Below, piece by piece: positions 8,273-18,328 of a DNA stretch of 64,000 bases. The position numbers and the translations under genes are program-made. Origin of the DNA: Marinilactibacillus kalidii (GTDB lineage Bacteria; Bacillota; Bacilli; Lactobacillales; Carnobacteriaceae_A); contig NZ_JAGFVM010000014.1 in NCBI RefSeq assembly GCF_017599325.1, forward strand, positions 1 through 64,000, given 5' to 3'. The notes under the pieces are model-generated. The model searched no databases. It was not told where the DNA came from and saw nothing but the letters and a program-made list of their open reading frames with translations. How positions within the stretch are numbered: the first letter of the stretch is position 1; every line of letters begins with the position of its first letter.

Positions 8273-9346
8273 CTAATACTTTCGTATGATTCTGATAATA
8301 TCCAATCCATATTTAGTGACTTTAGCTTCTCCAAATCCTTCTATAGAAAGCAATTCATCTTTTGTTTTAGGCAGTTTTTCAGCCAAAGCTGTCAACTGCT
8401 TATTGCTAAAAATATAATATGCTTTAATGTTATCTTCCCGACTCTTATTTAACCGATAGGATTTTAGTGCCTGGTAAATATCTACTTTCTCTACCTTTTC
8501 TACTTTTTCTAAAGGCTTCTCTCGCCTAGTTGATTTTTTATTTGTATTAAGCTGAGCCGCTTTTTCTAGAGTTTTAGAGCTTCTACTATTTTTATCTACT
8601 TTGTAAGTTTCGTACTTCTTAGTGTAATCTTTTACCGCTTCTTTATGTAGGTTTAGGTACATATTGGCCCATTCTAACATCTCTTTATCAGAAAAAGACT
8701 TTCGATTAGACTGCTTTTGCGCATCATTTATGTATTTAACTAATTGATCAGCACGTATAACTTTTTCCTTTACTTCTTTCTTCGCAAAGCGTGCATTCAA
8801 TACGGTTTTAGGATTTGATAACACAACAACAGATTTAGTCATTTCTTCAAAATTTCTTTGTGAAAGTAATTTCGTTAAAAAATTCCCTTTACTGTGTACT
8901 CTTAATTTTTTCATTAAGTCGATATGTCTTTGATTCTGTGTGATTGGTGAATAAATACCTTCCTTCTTTTTCCGTCCTTTAAACGCTGTTGTGCGAATAA
9001 AATCCCCAGCTTGATTTATTTCTATATCACCATAAAGGTTCTTACTTTCAATCACAAATATCAATTTTTTTGTAAAAACAATATAATCGATTTGTGCGCT
9101 TAAGTCTCCATCTTCTAAATAGATATCATGCAGTACGTACATGGGCAGATGACTATTTTTCAATTCATATTCAATACTATTTTCACCTATCATTCCATAC
9201 TCAAGATTTTTGATATCTTGTTTTAATACTTTAGTCCCTTCAATAGTTAAAGAGGATTCTAATTCTTTTAATCGATCTAATTGTTCTTGCATGTTACTGT
9301 CTTCTTTAAGGAAGATTGGCTCTTTTAATTTACCAAAAATATTCAT
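8273..9346 (-). CDS. NERD-domain protein with C-terminal HRDC domain
   Basis: A 357-residue protein. Residues 50-170 form a nuclease-related (NERD) domain: GMIGENSIEYEL, then AQIDYIVFTKKLIFVIESKNLYGDI with the Asp and E-x-K of a nuclease-like core. The middle (175-270) is charged and unassigned. Residues 275-357 are an HRDC domain (ALKSYRLNKSREDNIKAYYI, IFSNKQL, LSIEGFGEAKVTKYG), a nucleic-acid-binding module typical of RecQ and RNase D. The combination suggests action on DNA or RNA, but no substrate is known to me. It stands alone, with its own terminator at 8093-8128, and GLxE-like residues repeat in a KVEKVEKV stretch in the linker. Cytoplasmic; no signal or membrane segment. Confidence 0.88.
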   Translation of the reverse strand: MNIFGKLKEPIFLKEDSNMQEQLDRLKELESSLTIEGTKVLKQDIKNLEYGMIGENSIEYELKNSHLPMYVLHDIYLEDGDLSAQIDYIVFTKKLIFVIESKNLYGDIEINQAGDFIRTTAFKGRKKKEGIYSPITQNQRHIDLMKKLRVHSKGNFLTKLLSQRNFEEMTKSVVVLSNPKTVLNARFAKKEVKEKVIRADQLVKYINDAQKQSNRKSFSDKEMLEWANMYLNLHKEAVKDYTKKYETYKVDKNSRSSKTLEKAAQLNTNKKSTRREKPLEKVEKVEKVDIYQALKSYRLNKSREDNIKAYYIFSNKQLTALAEKLPKTKDELLSIEGFGEAKVTKYGLDIIRIIRKY

Positions 9347-9467
9347 CTAGTAGTACTCCTTTAGTCTCATTAGCGCAGTCCTGATAGTCCTATTTCATAT
9401 TAAATTGTAACATACTGTTCCTACTCTAGTAAAAGCAATTTTGTACTAGCCGTTTTATAGATTCCAT

Positions 9468-9517
9468 AAAAATAAGAGACGATCACACTCATGATGGAGT
9501 GCGCTTGTCTCTTATTT
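9468..9517. terminator. Terminator downstream of the GST gene
   Basis: Long stem AAATAAGAGAC / GTCTCTTATTT with an inner CACTC/GAGTG stem. It follows the GST gene on the - strand and ends in a T-rich flank on both strands. Confidence 0.75.
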
Positions 9518-9531
9518 AATCTCTCGTATAG

Positions 9532-10317
9532 CTATTTTTCAATGCTTTTATATTCTACTTCTAAAGCACGTTTAACAGCTGGTCTTTCAGCGATTCTGTC
9601 TGCCCATGCTTTTAGGTTTGTATACTCGTCAGCTTTCAAGAATTTATCTGCTTTTCCGTATAGTTCTCCTTGAACGAGACGACCATACCATGGCCAGATT
9701 GCCATGTCTGCGATTGTATAGGTGTCGCCGTTAATATATTCATTGTCTGCTAGGTGTTTGTCTAAAAGGTCTAGCTGGCGTTTAGCTTCCATCGTGTAAC
9801 GGTTGATTGGATACTCTTGTGCGGTTGGTGCGTAGTTGTAGAAATGACCAAATCCCCCACCTAAGAAAGGTGCTGCACCTGTTTGCCAGAATAACCAGTT
9901 CATTAATTCCGTGCGCTCAGCTAATGCTTTCGGCATAAATTTACCGAATTTTTCAGCTAGGTATAATAAAATTGACACAGATTCAAACACACGAACAGGT
10001 TCATCTTGTGAGTGATCCATCATTGCTGGGATTTTTGAATTCGGGTTGATATCGACAAAGTCGCTACCAAATTGGTCACCTTTTGAAATATCAATTTTGT
10101 ATAAGTCATAACCGGCATCCACACCCGCTTCTTTTAACTCTTCTAGTATGATGGCGACTTTAACGCCGTTTGGTGTACCTAATGAGTAAACTTGTAGCGG
10201 TTGATCGCCTACTGGTAAGGTCTGATCGAAACGACTACCTGCTGTCGGTTGATTACCTGACTGGCTTTTTTCGTCTGATTCCCATTCCCATACTTCTGGC
10301 ATTTCGTAATTTGACAT
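9532..10317 (-). CDS. yghU: Glutathione S-transferase family protein, YghU-like
   Basis: A 261-residue member of the Nu-class GST/YghU group, glutathione-dependent disulfide-bond reductases. An N-terminal extension (1-40) precedes the thioredoxin fold at LQVYSLGTPNGVKVAIILEEL; Thr-Pro-Asn replaces a catalytic Cys, as is usual for YghU. SKIPAMMD with the cis-Pro and the glutathione-binding ESVSILLYLAEKFGKF follow. The C-terminal helical domain runs to the end (INGDTYTIADMAIWPWYG is typical). Single gene with its own terminator at 9468-9517. Glutathione use varies among lactic acid bacteria, so the thiol partner is uncertain. E. coli YghU is slightly longer. Confidence 0.9.
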   Translation of the reverse strand: MSNYEMPEVWEWESDEKSQSGNQPTAGSRFDQTLPVGDQPLQVYSLGTPNGVKVAIILEELKEAGVDAGYDLYKIDISKGDQFGSDFVDINPNSKIPAMMDHSQDEPVRVFESVSILLYLAEKFGKFMPKALAERTELMNWLFWQTGAAPFLGGGFGHFYNYAPTAQEYPINRYTMEAKRQLDLLDKHLADNEYINGDTYTIADMAIWPWYGRLVQGELYGKADKFLKADEYTNLKAWADRIAERPAVKRALEVEYKSIEK

Positions 10318-10425
10318 CTAATCCACTCCTTATGATTTACCCTCAGTATACTGATTAATCATTTTTTTGACAAGAAATCGACCTATTTTCATAAATTCAA
10401 TAAAAACGATTGACTCTTCCATGCT

Positions 10426-10463
10426 ATGTGATATATTTATAACATGTTAGAAATATATCACAT
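10426..10463 (+). promoter_or_regulatory. Palindromic operator over the membrane/XRE promoter
   Basis: ATGTGATATATTT (10426-10438) and AAATATATCACAT (10451-10463) form a perfect 13-bp inverted repeat around a 12-base spacer that itself holds AACATGTT. A TTGACT -35 at 10410-10415 puts the -10 (TATATT, 10432-10437) inside the left arm, so a bound repressor would block the promoter. The XRE protein encoded downstream is the natural candidate. Confidence 0.7.
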
Positions 10464-10482
10464 AAGAAAAGGGGTGTTTTTT

Positions 10483-10872
10483 ATGAACTTAACAGCAAGA
10501 ATTTATTTATTAGAATATTTGAGTGGCATGATTTTCTATAGCATTGGTATCTTTTTAATCACACCACCAACTGATCCAGCATTCGTGAAATACATATTTG
10601 TCGGTGGTATGTTGCTTATCCTGGTAGGCATTTGGATAAATACATACTTAAAAAAGACAGATAAATTAGATGAAAGAGGATTAAATAATTTATTTAAAGC
10701 TAGCAGTGTGACCATCCTTATACTTTTATTCCTATTATTATTAAGTGGTATCATTCTTTTACTTGTCGATATTCATCTTATTTTTTCTTCTGGTATTATC
10801 TCCTTTATCTTGGCTATTATTTTCATTATTCATGCGACCACTTTTAGAACATTAGAAATTAAGGGTGATTAA
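10483..10872 (+). CDS. Small four-helix membrane protein, partner of the XRE gene
   Basis: A 129-residue protein with four hydrophobic segments (about residues 10-30, 36-56, 75-97 and 102-122) and a short polar loop with KKTDKLDERG. I do not recognise a named family. The start is the ATG 8-9 bases after AAAAGGGG; an upstream in-frame ATG lies inside the operator and lacks a binding site. It is followed 3 bases later by the XRE gene, the same order as in the 7.4-7.9 kb pair, although the two membrane proteins differ in length and sequence. Confidence 0.8.
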   Translation: MNLTARIYLLEYLSGMIFYSIGIFLITPPTDPAFVKYIFVGGMLLILVGIWINTYLKKTDKLDERGLNNLFKASSVTILILLFLLLLSGIILLLVDIHLIFSSGIISFILAIIFIIHATTFRTLEIKGD

Positions 10873-10875
10873 CCT

Positions 10876-11082
10876 ATGGGGAGAATAACATCTTCTTTAA
10901 AAGAATATAGAGAAAGTAAAGGAATGACACAGTCTGAATTAGCTAATCTAGTTGGTGTGAGACGAGAGACGATCGGTCATTTAGAAAAAAATAAATACAA
11001 TCCCTCTTTAGAATTAGCACTCGATATAGCAAAAATCTTTGATGAACCTGTCGAAACGTTGTTTAAAATAGAACCTAAGTGA
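10876..11082 (+). CDS. Small XRE-family transcriptional regulator
   Basis: A 68-residue Cro/C1-type helix-turn-helix protein: LKEYRESKGMTQSELANLVG, VRRETIGHLEKNKYNPSLELALDIA, ending in ETLFKIE. It is the short stand-alone type. It is translated from ATG 3 bases after the membrane protein gene, with GGTGAT overlapping that gene's end as the ribosome binding site. The perfect inverted repeat at 10426-10463 is the likely autoregulatory site. A strong terminator at 11097-11132 closes the operon. It resembles the XRE proteins at 7.4 and 60.2 kb. Confidence 0.92.
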   Translation: MGRITSSLKEYRESKGMTQSELANLVGVRRETIGHLEKNKYNPSLELALDIAKIFDEPVETLFKIEPK

Positions 11083-11096
11083 TTAGATTAACCATA

Positions 11097-11132
11097 GAAA
11101 AAGCCAAGCTCCTGACGAGTTTGGCTTTTTTC
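11097..11132. terminator. Terminator after the membrane/XRE operon
   Basis: Stem AAAAAGCCAAGCTC / GAGTTTGGCTTTTTT with a 5-base loop. It is strong on both strands and shared with the converging gene at 11159. Confidence 0.85.
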
Positions 11133-11158
11133 CATACATGTGATCTGATTTAAGTACA

Positions 11159-11989
11159 TTAATTTTGGCGATTAGATAATCTTTCTTCAAACACTTTTTT
11201 TCTTATTCTCCAATAACTCATCGCATTATCCATATATTCTTTTATGTTCTCCTCAGAAGACAACGGTTGATTTCCACTTTCTATCAACTTATCCACAAAT
11301 TCTGTATCTTTTATAAAATAAATTCTGGAACAATACTCATAAACATTGTTAAATTTATCTAAGTAACTAACCAAAGGTTCTTCGTTTTTTCCTGCAAATT
11401 TTAAGACAATATCGTCTTTTATACAGTCTTTAGATTCTTTAGATTCTTTAGATTCTTTACAATAATAATTTTTTAATGCTGCAATAAAAGTATCTAATCT
11501 ATCGTAAGATTTACCGGGCAATATATGTATTTCTTTTTTTCCAAAAGCATGTAGACTGCCTTTCAAATTATTCATACGTCCAGTAATGGGCATAAATGAA
11601 AAATTTAATACGGTATGATGCATCTCAGCACAATCGCTTAAAAGCTTGATATTCTCGCTATTTTTTAGTATCGATTCAAATTGTTCAACCTTCTTTTCAT
11701 CAAAATTAAAATCACAGTCTCCAGCTATTCGAAATTTTGGCCAAAATTTACCTTCTTCTGCTAAATAACTCCCAGGCTTTAATCCAATAGCTAGGCGTCT
11801 GGCTTCATTATTCTTTGTTAATTTAAGCTTTTCTGTATCAAATTCTGAAATGAACGGTAATTGATCTTCAGTATAGATTTTTTTGAAAAATGACCATGCT
11901 TCAGGAGATGAATCGGGATCAAATTCTATTAGTTCTCCATCCCACTGTTGTTCATCAGAAATCACTTTAGTTAATTCTATATTTTTCAA
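11159..11989 (-). CDS. Unassigned cytoplasmic protein
   Basis: I do not recognise this 276-residue protein. It has no signal or membrane segment. Readable landmarks are RIAGDCDFNFDE, a motif rich in Asp, then HHTVLNFSFMPITGRMNNLKGSL in the middle and RLDTFIAALKNYY further on, which look conserved rather than random. A KES repeat (about 195-207), encoded by a 9-bp tandem repeat at 11427-11459, forms a hydrophilic loop and could vary in length. The start is probably TTG (AAAGGAG 7 bases upstream, first residues LKNIELTK); an ATG 14 codons earlier has no ribosome binding site. It lies between two terminators, so it is transcribed alone from about 12000-12045. Confidence 0.7.
   Translation of the reverse strand: MKNIELTKVISDEQQWDGELIEFDPDSSPEAWSFFKKIYTEDQLPFISEFDTEKLKLTKNNEARRLAIGLKPGSYLAEEGKFWPKFRIAGDCDFNFDEKKVEQFESILKNSENIKLLSDCAEMHHTVLNFSFMPITGRMNNLKGSLHAFGKKEIHILPGKSYDRLDTFIAALKNYYCKESKESKESKDCIKDDIVLKFAGKNEEPLVSYLDKFNNVYEYCSRIYFIKDTEFVDKLIESGNQPLSSEENIKEYMDNAMSYWRIRKKVFEERLSNRQN
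11427..11459 (-). repeat. 9-bp tandem repeat inside the unassigned gene
   Basis: TCTTTAGAT is repeated about three and a half times on the + strand, coding for KES triplets on the - strand. Because the unit is a multiple of three, copy-number change would keep the frame. Confidence 0.8.
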
Positions 11990-12043
11990 AATAACACTCC
12001 TTTTTTTTATAACTAATAGATATTGTATCATTTAAAACAATCA

Positions 12044-12085
12044 AAAAACCTCGAAATTTAGCAGTAGCTAAGTTTCGAGGTTTTA
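12044..12085. terminator. Terminator of the glp operon
   Basis: Stem AAAACCTCGAAA / TTTCGAGGTTTT with an inner TAGC/GCTA stem. It follows glpF on the - strand and ends in TTTTTT. Confidence 0.85.
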
Positions 12086-12101
12086 TTTATTAATGATTTA
12101 T

Positions 12102-12818
12102 TTATACAATCGCCATGTAAAGGAATGCTGCTAATGCTGCACCGATTAGTGGTGCGACAACTGGAATCCAAGCGTAACCCCATTGAGAGTCGCCTTTGTT
12201 TGCAATTGGTAAGATTTGGTGGGCAATTCTTGGTCCCAAGTCACGTGCTGGGTTGATTGCGTATCCTGTAGATCCACCAAGTGATAGACCGATAGAAAGA
12301 ATCAATACACCAACAACTAATGGGTTCAAGCCATCAGTGAAGCTGTTTTGTCCAAATGCCATAATACCAAATACTAATACAAACGTTCCGATTGCTTCTG
12401 AAATAACGTTACTGACGTTATCACGGATAGCCGGACCTGTTGCGAATGTTCCAAGGATGCTACCTTGATCTTTTGTTGCTTTAAAGTGTGGAAGGTAAGT
12501 TAACCATACAAGTGCAGCACCTACGATAGCGCCTGCTACTTGAGCAATAGCGAATGGTAAGACCATTCCCCAGCTGATTTCACCAATAATAGCCATACCA
12601 ATCGTTACAGCAGGGTTCAAGTGAGCGGGTCCCATGAAACCTGAGATGTATACTGCCATCGCTACGGCAGCGCCCCAACCCATGGTTACGGCAACCCAAC
12701 CAGCGCCTTCTGCTTTACTGTCTTTTAAACTAACAGCCGCAACAACGCCGTCCCCTAGTAAAATCAACATCATCGTTCCTAAAAATTCACTGAATATCGT
12801 TAATGTATCACCAGTCAT
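12102..12818 (-). CDS. glpF: Glycerol uptake facilitator (aquaglyceroporin)
   Basis: Lets glycerol cross the cytoplasmic membrane by diffusion. The 238 residues show six membrane helices and both pore loops: N68-P69-A70 in AHLNPAVTIG and N189-P190-A191 in AINPARDLGPR. The Asp after the second motif marks the glycerol-conducting rather than strict water-channel type. It is the last gene of glpK-glpO-glpF; its ribosome binding site (AAAGGAGAATG) overlaps the end of glpO, 5 bases away. Paired with GlpK, it drains glycerol inward by phosphorylation trapping. The operon is ended by the hairpin at 12044-12085. Confidence 0.96.
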   Translation of the reverse strand: MTGDTLTIFSEFLGTMMLILLGDGVVAAVSLKDSKAEGAGWVAVTMGWGAAVAMAVYISGFMGPAHLNPAVTIGMAIIGEISWGMVLPFAIAQVAGAIVGAALVWLTYLPHFKATKDQGSILGTFATGPAIRDNVSNVISEAIGTFVLVFGIMAFGQNSFTDGLNPLVVGVLILSIGLSLGGSTGYAINPARDLGPRIAHQILPIANKGDSQWGYAWIPVVAPLIGAALAAFLYMAIV

Positions 12819-12823
12819 TTAGA

Positions 12824-14653
12824 TCATTCTCCTTTTAATGTTTTTAGATCAGATTCAGCGATTGCTAATGCCAATTCTTTTCTGTATTGCGTTTTCACTT
12901 CATCTGACCATTCATGATAGCGAGCCATTTCTGAAATCACTGGTTCAATGGTACTGTCTAACGTGTCACGCATAAACAGCATGTGATTTGTACGACGAAT
13001 CAAGAAGTCACTTGGTGTCAATGCCATCTCTTCGCGCATCGCATAATGTAGGCTAAGCGTATCGGCCATTGTTAATCCGTCGATTTGTTCTACTTCATCT
13101 AGTAAAGCATACACATGTGGTGTGTTTGAGCCATATAAATGAGACAAGTACAATGCTTCAGATTCGTTCAAGCCTTTTTCAACACCTTGTTGCGCTAATG
13201 CTTCCGTAATATCATCGACTTTTTGAGGATCCATATCGCCACCAGAAACCGTATATTTTTCTGAATCGATCAATTGGTACGATGTATCAAAATCTCTTTC
13301 TAAGATTTCGATTACTGCTTTGACAGCACCCAATGCCATTTTACGGTAGTCCGTGATTTTACCGCCGGCTACTGTGATCAATCCATCTTCATCGATCTCT
13401 AGAGAACTGCCTCGTGAAAGAGTAGATGGACTTGTTTCTGTTTCTGAGTTGCTGCTTTCAATATTTTTCAATACGTCTGCTACTTCATATCGTTCTACTT
13501 CACCTTTTTGGTATTGTTCAACGATAGACATCACAGCATCGAAACTTTCATCTTTGATCGTTTGATTGCTACGTCCGTTATAGTCAGATCCACCATTTGT
13601 CGCAATCAGTGGACGTAAACCTGCCCAGCTTGATTCGATATCATTGATCGTAATATTTGCTGAAGGATAGCGACCATTAACGATTTCCAACAAGTAATCC
13701 ACATCTTCTTGCTCGACTTGTGGATTTGAAAAGTCGCCTTTGTAGTCAGTATCCGTTGTTCCAAAATAAGTTTTTTCTTCACGTGGAATAACGAAGACCA
13801 TTCGACCGTCTTGTTTTCCAGTATCGAAATACGTTGGTTGAGGGACATTCAATTTTTTGTTATCAACGACTAAGTGAACCCCTTTTGTTGGACGCATTTG
13901 TGGTGCGGTATCCAGCTTGTCATCCATTTGACGAATCGTATCTGACCAAGGGCCAGTTGTATTCATCACGATACGTGCTTTGATATCGAATGTTTCACCC
14001 GTCAATAAATCTTCTACTGTTGCGCCATTAGCTTTGCCGTTTTCATCGTGCAAAATGTTCACGACTTTCATTCGGCTGACCATGTGACCACCATCTTCAG
14101 CGGCACGTTTGATATTTTCAATCACTAAACGCGCATCGTTGTTACGGTAATCCAAGTAGACGCCTGCGCCGAGTAAGCCTTCGCTTTTTAGTTGTGGTTC
14201 ACGTTCTAACACTTCTTCTTTTGTCAAAGTGTAGTTGGCATATTTTGTTCCTGTAACACTCGCTAGACGATCATAAAGATCCATCGCGATTTTTAATGAG
14301 AACATTGAGAACGTCGAACCTGGTTCATCATATATCGGTAAGATCATTGGATCAGCTTTAGGAATATGCGGTGCAATGCCTTGTACGACAGCCCGTTCTT
14401 GTACGGTATCGGCTACCACTTCAACATCGAAGTTTTTCAAGTAACGTAAACCACCGTGAACGAGTTTGGTCGAACGAGAAGACGTGCCTTCTGCAAAATC
14501 TTGCATTTCGACTAATCCGGTTTTAAGACCAGAAGCGCTGGCCTGCAATGCAGACCCAGCTCCTGTGATCCCGCCACCAATAATGAGTACGTCTAATGTT
14601 TCTTCTTTTAATGCTTGAATGTCTTGTTTTCTTCGTTCTATTGAGAAAACCAT
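12824..14653 (-). CDS. glpO: Alpha-glycerophosphate oxidase
   Basis: FAD enzyme that oxidises glycerol-3-phosphate to dihydroxyacetone phosphate. The oxidase form reduces O2 to H2O2. The 609 residues have the N-terminal FAD motif LDVLIIGGGITGAGSALQ (about 20-37) and the GlpD/GlpO TSSRSTKLVHGGLRYL signature. A polar insertion near 385-425 (ESSNSETETSPSTLSRGSS) is absent from respiratory GlpD but typical of streptococcal and enterococcal GlpO, so I favour the oxidase over the dehydrogenase. Ribosome binding site AGGAGG, ATG start. It lies 15 bases after glpK and overlaps in transcription with glpF. Expect peroxide production when glycerol is used aerobically. Confidence 0.92.
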   Translation of the reverse strand: MVFSIERRKQDIQALKEETLDVLIIGGGITGAGSALQASASGLKTGLVEMQDFAEGTSSRSTKLVHGGLRYLKNFDVEVVADTVQERAVVQGIAPHIPKADPMILPIYDEPGSTFSMFSLKIAMDLYDRLASVTGTKYANYTLTKEEVLEREPQLKSEGLLGAGVYLDYRNNDARLVIENIKRAAEDGGHMVSRMKVVNILHDENGKANGATVEDLLTGETFDIKARIVMNTTGPWSDTIRQMDDKLDTAPQMRPTKGVHLVVDNKKLNVPQPTYFDTGKQDGRMVFVIPREEKTYFGTTDTDYKGDFSNPQVEQEDVDYLLEIVNGRYPSANITINDIESSWAGLRPLIATNGGSDYNGRSNQTIKDESFDAVMSIVEQYQKGEVERYEVADVLKNIESSNSETETSPSTLSRGSSLEIDEDGLITVAGGKITDYRKMALGAVKAVIEILERDFDTSYQLIDSEKYTVSGGDMDPQKVDDITEALAQQGVEKGLNESEALYLSHLYGSNTPHVYALLDEVEQIDGLTMADTLSLHYAMREEMALTPSDFLIRRTNHMLFMRDTLDSTIEPVISEMARYHEWSDEVKTQYRKELALAIAESDLKTLKGE

Positions 14654-14668
14654 AAACTTTTCCTCCTA

Positions 14669-16210
<1,542 letters not shown>

Positions 16211-16221
16211 TTACTCGTTTA

Positions 16222-16236
16222 TTGTAACCGTTTTTT
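16222..16236 (+). promoter_or_regulatory. cre-like site upstream of glpK
   Basis: TTGTAACCGTTTTTT matches the CcpA consensus WTGNAANCGNWNNCW except at the conserved C near the end. It lies about 50 bases before the glpK start codon. Confidence 0.45.
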
Positions 16237-16340
16237 TAAGAATAAAAATGTCAGCTTTTTCAAAATTTTTAAATTTTTTGAGAGTTTTTTTCTTTGAATT
16301 ATTTTTCTTCGCAAACTTTTAAAAGCTTTTAAATCAACAA

Positions 16341-16355
16341 AGATAACGTTTACGA
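16341..16355 (-). promoter_or_regulatory. cre-like site upstream of glpK
   Basis: The - strand reads TCGTAAACGTTATCT, matching the CcpA consensus at all fixed positions but one. The 360-base gap (16175-16535) holds this, the site at 16222 and the terminator at 16465; nothing else is clear. Confidence 0.5.
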
Positions 16356-16464
16356 TTTAAATCCAAGCTTTCATTGAAAAGGTTTTCTTCATAAAGAGGT
16401 TTTTAGAGGAAAAATCACTTTTCTGTATTTCTACCATTTCTATCTAAATCAATTTTTTATTCAA

Positions 16465-16501
16465 AAAAAGAACAAGCGTCAGCTTGACACTGAGCTTGTT
16501 C
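16465..16501 (-). terminator. Terminator of the small membrane protein gene
   Basis: Stem GAACAAGC / GCTTGTTC with an inner GTCA-type pairing, followed on the - strand by TTTTTTT. Confidence 0.8.
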
Positions 16502-16535
16502 CAGAAAATTTCTTTAAATGATTTCAATTGAGGGT

Positions 16536-16739
16536 CTACTTTTTCCTAGTTAGAAAATAAAGACCCAGCCTTAGTATCGTATAGACGATAGCGAATACGA
16601 TTAGCCAAGAAATAAAGTCCATCATGACCGTATCATTTGGTATAAAGCGTGAATCAAACATCGTCCGTTCTATGATAACCGTCACTAAATAAGTAACGAC
16701 AATAACGGCTATCTCTTTTAATGCTTCTTTCTTTCCCAT
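16536..16739 (-). CDS. Small two-helix membrane protein
   Basis: A 67-residue protein with hydrophobic stretches at about residues 9-24 and 40-60 and a basic C-terminus (RKK). I do not recognise the family. The start is the ATG 7 bases after GAGGAGG; a longer frame exists upstream but would bury that site. It has its own terminator and no close partner, so context gives no function. Clear ribosome binding site plus coherent membrane topology make it a likely real gene. Confidence 0.75.
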   Translation of the reverse strand: MGKKEALKEIAVIVVTYLVTVIIERTMFDSRFIPNDTVMMDFISWLIVFAIVYTILRLGLYFLTRKK

Positions 16740-16858
16740 ACTAGCCCTCCTCGTACCAGTCAATTTAACAGTCCAAACTTTATCAAATTATCGGACTATT
16801 TTCAACTTGCTTTTATAGGCAATTAACGACTTGATGAGAGGGGGGCATTATGCAGCTT

Positions 16859-18328
16859 TTATGTGCTTAATTCTTGGATAATGGCTTGAATATTCCGCAT
16901 ATCAAAAGACGATAAGATCTCAGATAGGATATAGACCCTAGCCTCTTTGTAGGTTGTATGCTCTTTTGGTTTTTCATTTGTTAGTACAAGGTCGTACACT
17001 TTGTTTGGTTTGAACCGTTCAACCTGTATGCCATTGATGGGTCTCATTTTAAGAATCAATAACTGACTTAAAGTCTGTTTATAAAGGTCATCCATTTTCA
17101 AGTCGATACCAATTCTGATTTCAGTCGTCATTTCAAATGAAATAATAGCTAACAAGCTAATATATTTTAAAAGTTCCATTTTAAGCAGACTATTGCCTTC
17201 TATATTTGCACGCATAAATTTATCCGAACTGGTTTTTAGTAAGACATGTGCGAAAGAAACGACGTTCTTTCCAATTACTTGTTTTTCTTTTGCCAGCATT
17301 TCTTCGTATTCATAGATCTCAATATCACCTTGGAAGAAATACAACCGGGTATGGATATGCGTCAAATGATAATACAGTTCACGCTCTAGCATATACGGTA
17401 ATTTACGGAATTTATAATGAATAATGATTGTTTCGACTATATAAGTATCTAGCGAAGCGATTGGTGCATGGCGGTCGCGAATCAATGTGTATTCATGAAA
17501 GTCATTCTCGGTCAAAATGGGGAAAGCGAGTAAGAATGCAAAATGTAGCATCGCCTCTTCCTCATCCACTTCAACGGAATAACGACTAAAGTACCGTAGA
17601 ACCATTACTTGAATCTTATGGTAAAGGGGATCCTTCAAATAAGGTGCCATTTGTTCACGAAGTTGCTTATACTTTTTATCTTTATTGGCTATGCGCGATT
17701 TACTGATCAATAACCAGATGTTCAGTCTTGTTCTGTTCTCCGGTGCAATCTTTACTTGCAGAAAATTTTCCACAGATTGAACGGCTTGGGTAATTTGCTT
17801 ATCAGAGCGCTGTCTGATCAAAGTCAGGTTATCTTCTATATAATAGTAGAATTGAAAATAAAAGTAGCGAATCTGTAACTCTTCACCATGTAACTGGCCA
17901 TTTCGAATTTTAATATTAAACTCTTTTAAATAGGTATTTAGCTCTTTGATTTTGCGAAACAAAGAAGAATCACTGATGGCTAGCTCTTGTGTCAATTGAA
18001 CGATCGAAAATTCTTGATGCTTGAACAAGAAATTGATGATATCGATTTTGACAGATTGGCTCAAATAGAGTCGATAAATTTGTTGTAGCGAAACACGATC
18101 ACTCATATATAGGCTTATTTGTTGCCCATCGTAGTCAAGTCGGATTTGGCCTTCAAAGATAGGTAATCTTGATGTGATCGAGTCTAGGTCATTCTCCAAA
18201 GACGCTTTTGATACATTTAGATAATCCAGCATTTCTCCATATGTTAAGGTGCCATCGTTTAACACGAGTTGCTTAAAAATCGTCACTTCTCTAATCTCAT
18301 TTTTTTCAAGAAAGTGTTCAGTTTTCAT
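16859..18328 (-). CDS. Mga/AtxA-type transcriptional regulator
   Basis: A 489-residue regulator with the Mga-like plan. Two N-terminal helix-turn-helix regions (about 20-65 around YGEMLDYLNVSKASLENDL, and 85-135 around FSIVQLTQELAISDSSLFRKI) are followed by a long PRD-like central region and a C-terminal EIIB-like segment ending in LSEILSSFDMRNI. Such proteins are usually activators, sometimes PTS-responsive; I see no clear PTS histidine pattern to confirm that. The start is ATG 9 bases after AAAGGG; TTG three codons earlier is possible. It overlaps the end of the upstream flavoprotein gene by 11 bases, so the two are co-expressed and probably functionally linked. Confidence 0.8.
   Translation of the reverse strand: MKTEHFLEKNEIREVTIFKQLVLNDGTLTYGEMLDYLNVSKASLENDLDSITSRLPIFEGQIRLDYDGQQISLYMSDRVSLQQIYRLYLSQSVKIDIINFLFKHQEFSIVQLTQELAISDSSLFRKIKELNTYLKEFNIKIRNGQLHGEELQIRYFYFQFYYYIEDNLTLIRQRSDKQITQAVQSVENFLQVKIAPENRTRLNIWLLISKSRIANKDKKYKQLREQMAPYLKDPLYHKIQVMVLRYFSRYSVEVDEEEAMLHFAFLLAFPILTENDFHEYTLIRDRHAPIASLDTYIVETIIIHYKFRKLPYMLERELYYHLTHIHTRLYFFQGDIEIYEYEEMLAKEKQVIGKNVVSFAHVLLKTSSDKFMRANIEGNSLLKMELLKYISLLAIISFEMTTEIRIGIDLKMDDLYKQTLSQLLILKMRPINGIQVERFKPNKVYDLVLTNEKPKEHTTYKEARVYILSEILSSFDMRNIQAIIQELST

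Noticed and set aside
11427-11459. Short tandem repeat as a possible CRISPR-like array
   Set aside because: Units are 9 bp without spacers, inside a coding sequence and encoding a regular KES repeat.
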